From positions 238,040 through 267,023 of the forward strand of contig JBNGIO010006136.1 of assembly GCA_049999805.1 (NCBI GenBank): a stretch of 28,984 nt of DNA. The letters are read 5' to 3'. The position numbers and the translations under genes were made by a program. The DNA is from Folioceros fuciformis. Taxonomy: Eukaryota > Anthocerotophyta > Anthocerotopsida > Anthocerotales. Position 1 is the stretch's first letter. The number at the start of each line of letters is the position of its first letter. Under the pieces are notes generated by a model. That model had not been told where the DNA came from. It did not search any database and saw only the letters and a list, made by a program, of their open reading frames with translations. Positions 1 through 9,410 of this stretch are shown here, piece after piece.

Positions 1-469
1 ATTAAGGGAGCATTCTCTTGAGTGCATCCTCTTGGAAGTGCATTCTCTTGTTAGAAATCCGGTTGAGGTGTGCGTGTGCGTAGCGTGCAAGATCATGTGA
101 CTCGATCGAGGATTTAAGAAGCCAAGTTACAGCTTTGAGAAGTGTGGATGCATGTGGAGGAGATTTTGTGTTGTCTAAAGGAAGCAAACGCAGCCTATCA
201 CTTTTTAAGCTCTCTAAACATTTCAACTTGTGCCTTACTAACATTTGCTTTCATTGTATTCTCTTTCAACTTGATGTTGGTAGACTCCTTGAAATACAAT
301 TTGCATATATGTTGTATAAACAAAAAAACTTCTGTTCCTTGTTTTCCTTATCATGTCCATTCGTAGAAGTTGTCATATTAATGACATATGCCTCATGTTC
401 ATCATCTTGTAATTGCAACATGAGTAAGTGGAATTGTTGCCAAATTTATTCTATTCCCTCTTCACCAAC

Positions 470-3322
470 CAGGTCAATAATAAAACTCTTTTGTCCACAA
501 ATCCATGCCTCCTTCTAGCAGGTACATAGTCTTTGTCCCCAAAACAACATCAAAATTTCCAGATTTAACCACCAAACACTTTACCTCAATCGTTGTTTCC
601 TCTTTTGTCGTATGTTTGAAACATAACTGTAACTTCCTTTTCATTTCTCCCAGGACATATGTTGTACCAAATTGGGTTGTGCTCCCGAATTAATCAACAC
701 CCTTTTCGGTGCAAAATCATTTATAAAAAACCCACATTTACTGTTATCCAAAAACGCAATTCCTAGCTAAACTTTAGATCGATCTTCATAATTTGGCTAC
801 TTGCTTTCAACATTATTATTTGCTACTTGAGAAGAACTTATATCTTACAAAAGTTCTCAAATTTTTATTTCCCTTACTCCTACCTTTACACATAGCTCTA
901 GCTTACTCCTAATACAGAAGATCAGATCAGCTTACAAAGCTCGTACATTTCTACTTCCATGTTCATCCTCAAGCCTCATTACTTTGCTTCTCACCTTCCA
1001 ATGAAAATTGTTCAAATCCACATTCATAACTTCAAATGACTCTAGATACTTCCATCCAAACAAATATCTTCTCCCATGGTCCCTACGACTATCCTCTGAT
1101 CTAATATTGTATTTCGGTTGAACAGCATCTCTATCCTCTCCATCCTTTAGGTCTACTTCATGCACAATCGTTTCAACTGAAACTCTCTATAAGATTCTAC
1201 ATATCCTATTTTTCTTTCTTCTTTTCCATCATTTTAACCTCTTTAATTTTAACTCCACTATTTTCTATTTCTTCTTTTTCCATCGTTTTAATCTGTTTAA
1301 TTTTGACTCTACTATTTTCTATTTCTTCTTTTTCCATCGTTTTAATCTCTTTAATTTTGACTCTACTATTTTCTATTTCTTCTTTTCCATTGTTTCAACC
1401 TATTTAATTTTAACTCTACTATGACACTTGCTATCTTCAATTTCTTTATTTTTACTTTCAGGTATGATATATGCAGTTCCAATGCTTTGTGGGACTTCTT
1501 AACTCCATTATCACCATTCATCTTATCTGCACCTAATCCCACAAAATGGTTACCCCTAGCTCTATGCACCTTTCTAACAATCTTAACACTTTGCTCTTTA
1601 TGACCAAACTTGGTAGGTTTACATAGCGGATGCTTTTGCCAATATACTCTCTCCAAATACCCTTCTTATCACGATGTTTACAAGTTACATCCCTTTTAAT
1701 CATACACTCCATCATCACATGCGTATTACTTCTAAATCTAAAGCACTTTATCTCTTTATTTGTTTCCGCGTTCATAACATGTTTCATGTGTGAGTTATCC
1801 ATTTTTGAGATATTTGCCTGTTATTGCTAACCTAGCCTCCACTCAGGTAAATAATTATGTCGTGGTTTCATAGTAGTATAAAATGTCTCTTTTTCATTCT
1901 GTTCAAACTTTTTCTACCCATTGCCTTCAACAACACTCTAGCATGTTTATGCTCCTATGTAATTGGAAAAACCTGATTCAACGTGGATGTTTTTCATAGA
2001 ATGTTATCAATTCTCAAAAAACATCCTCTTTTTTATGTCCTCATCCAAATTACATATGTATTTAAAACATGCTTTTCCAAAAGACATCCTCTTTTTATAT
2101 CCTCATCTAGATTACAAATGTATTGAAAAACATACTTTCATCTCATTATGCATCCCAATATTTATCACAAGTTGACTTGTTCGATTGTAAAACATAAGTG
2201 CAGTTTCATCACGTTTTCTTCTCAAATTTGTCAATTCTTCTATCTTAATATCATTATCTATTGGAAACCTCATTTCTAAGCCATTGAAAATTTTCTTTAC
2301 AGGTCCCACATGCTTATTGCTCATCACCAGATCCATAAAACTTGTAAGTAAAACTTGTAGAACGACAATGTTGGCAGGAGAGGCGGCATCAATAACCCTA
2401 GTGTTAGGCAGACCCTTTCTGCTCCTAGAGCATGATGGTTTAGGTGCTATTAGTAGTCATTAGGCTTGAAGGGGTCAGCCCTTAGTGTTCCTATCATGGT
2501 TTATCTCCCTCTTTAGTGGTAGATGGTTTTTCCATCTTGCTCTTCTCAAATAAATACATTATTATTAAACTTTTTGCCATCACCGCACAAAAGATTTCTC
2601 AACAAAGTAAATTCATACATAGGATCTAGTTCTAAATTCTCTCTACCACATTCCTACAACTTGAGCGTTTAGAACATGCACTTTAGCTGATTAATTGAAA
2701 CCAAAGACGTTGGACGCTCATAATACTTTTCACTTTTTGCAGGCAACATAACTCTTCCTCTGCCTTTCTTATCCACCACAAAAGTTCTTTCAATCAATAA
2801 GCTTAACATTTGATTATTATGTCTATTCATTAGATTCAACCCTAGATTTCTATTCTTCAACGACAAGTGTTTTTCAGTAGATTTTATGGTTCCATTTTGC
2901 ACTTCCATCACAAGTTCTCTATCCCTAATAACGATTCCTCTCCCCATGCACATATGATAATTGCAACCTTTTGTCTCCTGCTTCTACCCTCTAACATCTC
3001 TTACACCTCTTGCTAAGATCTTGCTTAATCTCCAAATCTTGAACTCCCTCCCTCTCACCTTTATCTGACGCATCCACCATTTGGGAAATTCCTTCCTCAC
3101 TTTCTGATTCATTGCTTAATACATGTGTCCTCCCCAACTTTTTGCCATTCTCCTCTCTTCTAATTGACCCTAGGCATTCTACCCCTCACCCTAGTTCTTC
3201 TTCCTCTTTCTCGACTCATAGACTTCATCAAAAAGCATCTCAACTTCCACTCTATCATCTCCATTGCTAGACTTTGCCATTTGACAAGTTTGTCTTGCAC
3301 TAGCTCTAGTCAACTCAGACAT
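470..3322 (-). mobile_element. Decayed Ty3/gypsy-like gag-protease remnant
   Basis: Reading the minus strand from right to left gives pieces of a retrotransposon polyprotein in the expected order, broken by stops and frameshifts. A 43-codon start piece (3322-3191, beginning MSELTRASARQ) is followed by charged segments. A gag-like core lies at 2336-2112 (ELTNLRRKRDETALMFYNRT). A damaged zinc-knuckle region lies at about 1745-1660 (CFRFRSNTHVMMEC, then CKHRDKKG). A retropepsin-like half domain lies at about 700-476, with the active-site region reading LINSGAQPNLV and the later part reading NFDVVLG, then MDLWTKEFYY. The order gag, knuckle, protease is that of gypsy elements. I see no reverse transcriptase, integrase or paired LTRs, so the element is truncated and inactive. 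The assignment to gypsy rather than another LTR superfamily is inference from these motifs. Confidence 0.6.
1205..1430. repeat. 54-bp tandem repeat, about four copies, inside the retroelement remnant
   Basis: The anchor CCATC/CCATT recurs at 1226, 1280, 1334 and 1387, giving periods of 54, 54 and 53 bp. On the plus strand the unit is pyrimidine-rich. On the minus strand it reads as an 18-residue charged unit beginning MEKEEIENSRVKIKEIKT, which stays in frame between the two central copies; the 53-bp copy loses frame. The repeat sits between the zinc-knuckle and protease pieces of the gypsy-like remnant. Confidence 0.85.
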
Positions 3323-4440
3323 TGTTAATTGTAGGTCTTCTCATTTCAACAACTTTTATTATCTCCTATAACAATTGATTAAAATTAAAACTTGAAAACT
3401 TTCTAATATGGTTCTCTTCTTACATTGGCTTGTATCCAAGCTACAAAGGGTGCAAGGTGGTAAACACTAGCTTTAAAATTTAATGTCTTAAGCAATTCCA
3501 CACTAAGTTCTCTTCTCTTCTTTTTCTTCTCAAACGTTCTACCAAACTTTTTATATCTTGAAAATGTTTACCAAGCACTACTAAGTCTTCAGCCTCTAGC
3601 TGACTTCATTTGTGAAGTTTGGAGCCTCCTAGTATAAGATGACGTAAGCTGTCTTGTTGTTTCTCTTTTCCACAATTGCCTTTTACAAGCTCCTAACTTT
3701 TATCTTCTCGATATTAAATATCACACTCCCACTTTGGAAAACATTTTCCTTGTTTTCAATTGATGGCTTTTCTTTCATTTATAATCACCTCTACTATATT
3801 CTCTTATGTTTGGCAACAACTCTTAGCGGGAATGTGTTGTTCTGCAAAACTTCTCACACACTATTTAAGCCCAAATTATTCAAACAACTCTTACTCATAA
3901 ACTTTCACTTTGTGTACAAAACATATACCACAAGTGGAACTTTGGTTGCACTCAACTTCAAAATTTGCTTCTATGTTGCTCTCTCTTCCTTGCTATTGGT
4001 CTATCCAGATCCTAAGCCATCTATGACAGGCCTGACTTCAGATACAAGTCCTTATGAGTTTACTCTACTAGACCTTCTAATTGGCACGTTCCTAGTTATT
4101 GTCTCTTCACTAACCTTCCATTTGGTGAAACCTCTTTTGATATGTTCTTCCATTTCGAGCCTGGTAATATGTACTCTTTACCATGAAAGCTTCTTAGGTG
4201 AATCTTTTTTGTGATAGTCCTCCAATTTTTCTGGCTCCTCCTCGAACTTGCGCCTGTTTTCTTGACCAACACCAATCTTTGCTTGTTGTCGCTGCTCTTA
4301 CCACCCCTCTCCGCATAGCAAACCTGCAGAAATAATTTGGTGAAACTAATTTCTCTTCTCAACCTCGCTTCTCACAACTTTGTGAGAATTGTAGAAATCT
4401 TACTCCGTTTTCCACTTCCCTCCCAAGAACTCCTAAAGCT
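3323..4440. other. AT-rich stretch without a supportable gene
   Basis: This stretch continues the AT-rich composition of the retroelement remnant and probably belongs to its 5' side. Reading frames are present (a hydrophobic plus-strand frame at 3654-4214, a basic minus-strand frame at 4362-4096, and a lysine/arginine-rich minus-strand frame near 3600-3490), but none matches a family I recognise and each is closed by stops. I found no clear LTR ends or tRNA primer site. Nothing here supports a functional gene. Confidence 0.5.
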
Positions 4441-4890
4441 GATTGAAGCTCTTCCCTGGAAAACTTATGCACTTTAAGGCTCCACCTGAGCTCGGACTGT
4501 GCCAAGTTGTCACTTCTCAATCCCTCTTCTACATAGTTAGCATCGGATCCCTCACTGCCCTCTTCTACATAGCTAATAGCATCGGATCCCTCACTGCCCT
4601 CTTCTTCTTCTTCTACCTCTCCCGCTTTTCTGAATTGGCCTTCTCTCTCTTCCGCACTTGGTTCCGACTGCTCTTGGGCTGGCGGTTGTATAACGGTGAC
4701 GGGTCGGGTTTTCTGGGTTAGTGAAAATGTATGTTTTCACGTACAATTTCTGCACAGTAGCTCTTCTTAGGAATGCGTCAAGCCAGGAGCGTAGCATCTG
4801 TTGCTGGCATTGCCAGCCATGGCTGTTTGGGGCGTTGCAATGGAGTCACGCGGACAAGACACATAGTGACCACAGTTCCTGGACTGTGAA
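4441..4890 (+). other. Upstream region of the PPR gene
   Basis: Base composition rises from AT-rich to mixed here. Besides the tandem duplication, there is an ATG at 4721 opening a 110-codon frame that overlaps the PPR start in another frame. It could act as an upstream frame if transcription starts before it. I see no convincing TATA box or other control site. Confidence 0.35.
4522..4606. repeat. Imperfect 36/39-bp tandem duplication upstream of the PPR gene
   Basis: Two adjacent copies run from 4522 to 4557 (36 bp) and 4558 to 4596 (39 bp), followed by the start of a third that fades into a CTT-rich run. Each copy contains CATCGGATCCCTCACTG. The repeat lies about 300 bp before the PPR start codon, in its probable promoter or 5' leader. 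Confidence 0.85.
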
Positions 4891-7800
4891 ATGCGGTTGT
4901 CCAATGGCTTCTGTGGGGCGAGCTTCCGCTCCCCTGACTTCGTTCCAGTGCCGGGTACTGACGAACAAGGAAGGCGTCAGGTGCAATTTTGCAAGAACGG
5001 GGAAACAAGGCGCTCGTTTGGATTTCGGGAATCTCAGGAGGTTTTGTGTGTGAACTTGTCGACGAGGGTGGATGCTGTTCTGGAACTCCAGGTGGATCGT
5101 CGTGCTTTCGAATGCAAGGGGAGCTTGCCGGATGATGCTGACCCTCACGGGCCTGCAGGGTGTGGAAGGGGCGTAACGGATGAAACAGTTATCAGGCTAT
5201 GTCATCAGGACCGTCTGTATGATGCTCTTGAGGCGTTGGGAATTCTTGTGCTGACGGACTGTTCTGGTGTTTCAAGGCCTGTCTTTTATACTGTTCTGAA
5301 GCAGTGTGCAGCCAAGAAGGATCTTGTTCTGGGTCGCCGCGTCCATGCTTTCACGGTGAGAAGCGGGTACCAGTCGGACACGTTCTTGTGCAACCACATC
5401 TTGCGAATGTATGCTTCCAATGGCGGGTTGCAGGAGGCCATGGATGTGTTCACCGGGGTGGCCCAACCAGATGCTTTCATTTGGTCTTCTATAATTTCGG
5501 CCCACGTCAAGCACGAGCAGGACAAGCAGGCCATACAACTGTACCGGCAGATGCGCAGGTCACGTGTGAAGCCAGATGGGCATGTGTTTGTGGCCGCCCT
5601 TCAGGCTTGTGCAATGGGAGCAGATTTGAAAACTGGGCAGGAGCTGCATGCTGATGTGCTGGCCAGCGGCGTGGAGCCTGATTTATTTGTATCTAGTAGC
5701 CTGGTGGACATGTATGCAAAGTGTGGCAGCTTGGAAGACGCTCAACGAGTGTTTGACGCTCTTGTTCATAAGAATGTGGTAACGTGGAATGCTCTGCTAG
5801 CAGGGTATTCCCAGCAGGGCATGGGACAAGAAGCACTTCGGCTCCACGGTGCCATGCAAGAAGAAGGCAATGTCGTACCTGATTCCCTGACTTTTGCATG
5901 CATTCTGCGGGCATGTGCAATTGTGGGTCCCCCAGCGTTGGTGAAGGGGAAAGAGCTTCACGCACAAATCAGAAAACTCGGATATCAAACTGATGTGGTT
6001 GTAGCCAGCAGTTTGTTGAACATGTATGCGAAGTGTGGCAGCTTGGAAGATGCTCAGAAACTGTTTGACGGACTTGGCCAGAAGGATGCGGTAACATGGA
6101 CTGCCCTAATCGCAGGATATTCTCACCATGGCATGGGCCAGGAATCCCTTCGTCTATACAATGCCATGCAAGAAGGCAAGGCCATGCCCGACTCTGTGAC
6201 TTTTGTGTGCCTCCTGCAGGCGTGTGCAAGTGTTGGCAACCCAGCTTTGCAGGACGGAATTCGTCTTCACACGCAAATTAGAGAACAAGGACATGAAGCC
6301 GACGCATTTGTGGCCAGCAGTCTGGTAAATATGTATGCCAAGTGTGGCAGTTTGGAAGATGCTCAGAGACTGTTTGACGGACTTAGTCAAAAAGAGGTGG
6401 TAACCTGGAATGCTATGATGGCTGGGTACTCTCAGCAGGGCAACGGGCAGCAAGCCCTCCATCTCTACAGTGCTATGCAAGAAGAAGGCAGCACTATTCC
6501 CAATCCTGTTACCTTTGTGTGCCTGTTGCAGGCATGCGCCCACATGGGCACCCCAGCCTTGGAGGAGGGTAGGCAGCTTCATGCACAGATCAGAGAACAA
6601 GGACACCAAGCTGATGTGTTTGTAGGCAACAGTTTGGTGAACATGTATGCAAAGTGTGGCAGCTTGGAGGATGCTCAGAGAGTGTTTGATGGGCTTGGTC
6701 AAAAGGATGTAGTGTCGTGGACTGCTCTAATTGCAGGATACTCCAATCAGGGACTGGGCCAGGAAGCTCTTGATGTGTACAGTGCTATGCAAGATGAAGG
6801 CATCGTTATACCTGATTCTGTGACATTTCTGTGCCTTCTGCAGGCATGTGCTACTGTAGGCACCCTAGCTTTGGGAACAGGGAAGCAGCTTCATGCGCAA
6901 ATTCGACAGCGCGGACATCGAACCGATGTATTTCTAGCCAACAGTTTGGTGTACATGTATGCAACTTGTGGTAGCTTAGAGGATGCTCGTAGAGTATTTG
7001 ATGGTCTTGCACACAAAGATGTGGTCACGTGGAATGCTATGATAGCAGGATATTCCCAGCAGGGCATGGACCAGGAAGCGCTCTCTCTCTACAGCGCTAT
7101 GAAAAACGATGGCATCGCTGTACCCAGTGCTGTAACATTTGTTTGCCTCCTGCAGGCATGTTCAAATGCGGCAGCTTTGCATGTGGGAAGGCAGCTACAT
7201 GCCCAGATTGACGAACAGGGACTTCAAGCTGATGTGATAATAGCTGGCAGTTTGATACATATGTATGCAAAATCTGGTAGCATGGTTGATGCACGGCAGG
7301 TGTTTGAGGGATTGCCCGCAAGAAATATTGTCGCCTGGAATGCGTTGATTGCAGGATATAGCCATCAAGGAGACAGCAGTAAGGTTTTCGACTTGGTTAT
7401 CAAAATGAGAGAGAATGACATCCAGCCTAATGGCATTACGCTCCTTTATGTACTAATAGCATGTAGCCATGCGGGTCTGGTTAGCGAGGGGCGACGTTAC
7501 TTCGAGGATATGAGCAAGCACTGTGGGATAATCCCCACAGTGGAGCATTACACATGCATGGTAGATCTCCTGGGCCGTGCGGGCCGAGTGGATGAGGCAG
7601 TTGCTCTGATAAGGACGATGCCTGTGGTGGCTGATGTTGCAATCTGGCATAATCTGTTGGGTGCCTGCCAAAAATGGAGCAATGTGGAGTCCGGACGCCA
7701 TGCTTTTGACCAAGCAGTTAAGCTGGACCAGAAAGATGCAGCAGCATATGTATTGATGTGGAACATTTACAATGATGCTGAAATGTGGGAACTGGCAAAC

Positions 7801-7950
7801 GAGGTGCAAGCGAGGAGGAAACGAAGCAGGGCATGGAAGCAGCCGGGTCAGAGCTACTGGACAGACCTGGACGGACTAGTGCACAGTTTTTTGGTCGGGC
7901 GTAACGGATCGACCAGAAAGAGTGGAAGAAGATACTCAGAAATGAACTGA
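4891..7950 (+). CDS. PLS-class pentatricopeptide repeat protein, E-type with broken E+ and no DYW domain
   Basis: An intronless frame of 1019 residues starts at the first in-frame ATG. From residue about 130 to 880 it consists of PLS triplets of about 103 residues: L motifs (FVCLLQACA...GRQLHAQIREQG) near residues 130, 233, 334, 437, 541, 645, 749 and 850, each followed by an S motif (NSLVNMYAKCGSLEDAQRVF) and a P motif (VVTWNAMIAGYSQQG). An S2-like motif, E1 (AIWHNLLGACQ) and E2 (AYVLMWNIYNDAEMWELANE) follow. E+ begins (VHSFLVG) and then breaks into an unrelated tail of 17 residues. Such proteins bind single-stranded RNA in plastids or mitochondria and guide C-to-U editing; without a DYW deaminase this one would need a partner in trans. 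The arginine/serine-rich N-terminus fits an organelle targeting peptide but I cannot prove it. A decayed related copy lies downstream on the other strand. Confidence 0.93.
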   Translation: MRLSNGFCGASFRSPDFVPVPGTDEQGRRQVQFCKNGETRRSFGFRESQEVLCVNLSTRVDAVLELQVDRRAFECKGSLPDDADPHGPAGCGRGVTDETVIRLCHQDRLYDALEALGILVLTDCSGVSRPVFYTVLKQCAAKKDLVLGRRVHAFTVRSGYQSDTFLCNHILRMYASNGGLQEAMDVFTGVAQPDAFIWSSIISAHVKHEQDKQAIQLYRQMRRSRVKPDGHVFVAALQACAMGADLKTGQELHADVLASGVEPDLFVSSSLVDMYAKCGSLEDAQRVFDALVHKNVVTWNALLAGYSQQGMGQEALRLHGAMQEEGNVVPDSLTFACILRACAIVGPPALVKGKELHAQIRKLGYQTDVVVASSLLNMYAKCGSLEDAQKLFDGLGQKDAVTWTALIAGYSHHGMGQESLRLYNAMQEGKAMPDSVTFVCLLQACASVGNPALQDGIRLHTQIREQGHEADAFVASSLVNMYAKCGSLEDAQRLFDGLSQKEVVTWNAMMAGYSQQGNGQQALHLYSAMQEEGSTIPNPVTFVCLLQACAHMGTPALEEGRQLHAQIREQGHQADVFVGNSLVNMYAKCGSLEDAQRVFDGLGQKDVVSWTALIAGYSNQGLGQEALDVYSAMQDEGIVIPDSVTFLCLLQACATVGTLALGTGKQLHAQIRQRGHRTDVFLANSLVYMYATCGSLEDARRVFDGLAHKDVVTWNAMIAGYSQQGMDQEALSLYSAMKNDGIAVPSAVTFVCLLQACSNAAALHVGRQLHAQIDEQGLQADVIIAGSLIHMYAKSGSMVDARQVFEGLPARNIVAWNALIAGYSHQGDSSKVFDLVIKMRENDIQPNGITLLYVLIACSHAGLVSEGRRYFEDMSKHCGIIPTVEHYTCMVDLLGRAGRVDEAVALIRTMPVVADVAIWHNLLGACQKWSNVESGRHAFDQAVKLDQKDAAAYVLMWNIYNDAEMWELANEVQARRKRSRAWKQPGQSYWTDLDGLVHSFLVGRNGSTRKSGRRYSEMN

Positions 7951-8300
7951 TCTGGCGTGGTCTCACACGGCGCCTGTCTTGCTTGTGGTATTCCTATGCT
8001 TGACGAACGCGACGGGGCCAACCAAGTAATCGGATTTACGTTCAGAGAACCGGTGTATAGTCGTACAAGTGACCTCTGACATAAGCTACAGCCGTATCCG
8101 ACACCTATTCTCATCAGGCACAGTGTTGTGCACGACATCGCAGTTTGTTCCTTAATTGATTCGTAACTGTTCTACCTCCATTCACCTCAATGTTGACCTT
8201 CGTGCCCATAAAGTTCATCAGACCAGCTCGTTGGAAAAGAAGAGTTCTTTTGAAGTCATTATTTGCCTTATGCAAGAAACCACTTCCCCCCCGTCAAAGC
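7951..8300. other. Intergenic DNA between two opposed PPR sequences
   Basis: This is the 3' side of the intact PPR gene. A second reading frame continues the PPR C-terminus from about 7907 to 7999 with residues such as KEWKKILRNELIWRGL, consistent with remains of the E+ region after a frameshift. Beyond that I see no gene, RNA or repeat. Confidence 0.45.
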
Positions 8301-8876
8301 CAGCCGCCAAGACAGGAACCCCGTCCACAGCGGGCATACAAAGTCACAGCAGTCGTTAAAAAAGTGCCTTCGTCCTCCGTAGGGACTCCTGGACCCCCGC
8401 CCTCTTGCGGGTACCTTGATATCATGGCACTCCGCGTCAGTATCTTTCTGAGGCATACTCCCAAATACTCTTCTCACCAAGTCCAAGCTCCCGCGCGTTG
8501 CATACTTCGTCCATCCAGCAGCTACTGACGAACGGCTTGGACTCTGAAGACACATGCACCTGCTGCCAAGGTTCAGCTATACTCCCATTCAGCAAGCTTT
8601 CAGGGCCGCCACAAACAAGGAGCTATCGGTCTCCACAGTTTACCTGCACACTCGATGATCCAGACCTCTTAAGAGCTTCCAGCCTTATGAAACTTCTGGA
8701 TGGTTTTCTACAATCATGGCAAACCACGTCCCCACATTTTTCTCAGGAATTCGTCTAACGGCCCCCGAGCGCGTAGTACGCTGCCATACTTAGCGCACAC
8801 GTATACCAGATATTTGCTACAAGCCCTTGTTGTCAGGTCTGTGCGAAAAGTTGAGTTCCCTTCGCCAGTGCGGCTG
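8300..8876 (-). pseudogene. Decayed PLS-class PPR pseudogene fragment
   Basis: Minus-strand reading gives consecutive PPR motifs in the correct order but in different frames and with stops. An L motif lies at about 8876-8808 (ALAKGTQLFAQT, stop, QQGLVANIW). An S motif lies at about 8815-8735 (YLVYVCAKYGSVLRARG). A P motif lies at about 8757-8695 (RRIPEKNVGTWFAMIVENHP). An L motif with two stops and the following S motif lie at about 8630-8439 (SLFVAALKAC, then LNLG, then KYATRGSLDLVRRVFGSMPQ). A P motif in another frame lies at about 8430-8360 (SAMISRYPQEGGGPGVPTED). Several frameshifts and stops make it non-functional. The L motif FVAALKAC resembles FVAALQAC of the intact PPR gene, suggesting common ancestry. 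The fragment may begin further right, up to about 9050, but I cannot read motifs there. Confidence 0.8.
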
Positions 8877-9410
8877 CCTTGACTGGGAGTCCAGATTCCG
8901 GGGAACTGCTTCCAACGGGTCGTCCCACAACATGTCGTGACGGCGTCATCCTCCAGTCCCCCAATCTGTGGCTGTCCCGAGGCACAATATTTTAGACAGC
9001 TCTCGCTCATTTTCACTAGGAGAAACCAGCGGTTGCCAAAAATCCACAACAACCGTTCTCCCTAGTTCTGGCAAGAGTTGTACGACGAGGCCTATTGGCT
9101 CAGCCTTTGTACGCAGCCACATGCGAACTTGGGCAGATGCAAGTAACCTGTTCGTCAAACTCGCATTGCAGCTTGCGTCATGAACCTGACCCTTGTATGC
9201 CATATGGAAGAGCTGGTTATCATGGCCAACTCAGTTGCAACATTGTGGCCAAGACAGGTACCCAAGGTCCCCGCCCCTTCCCCGTCTCCGGACCACTGTG
9301 TCTACTGGCACCCGGAAGCTCCTGCCACGTTTTGTCGTGGATGCAGGCAGTCACAACAAAAAACATGCTTCCGCCGTGAACATCTTCACAGAAGAAGTGG
9401 CTTCTTGACG
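8877..9410. other. Intergenic DNA downstream of RAD17
   Basis: This holds the likely 3' untranslated region of the minus-strand RAD17 gene and DNA leading into the PPR pseudogene. Short overlapping frames exist on both strands, but none shows a recognisable motif. Confidence 0.4.

Noticed and set aside
3654-4214. Hydrophobic plus-strand open frame of 186 codons
   Set aside because: Composition effect in AT-rich, pyrimidine-rich DNA (Phe/Leu/Ser codons); no family similarity, surrounded by decayed retroelement sequence.
6154-6702. Minus-strand open frame of 182 codons inside the PPR gene
   Set aside because: Shadow of the repeated PPR modules; repeated stretches in it mirror the sense-strand repeats.
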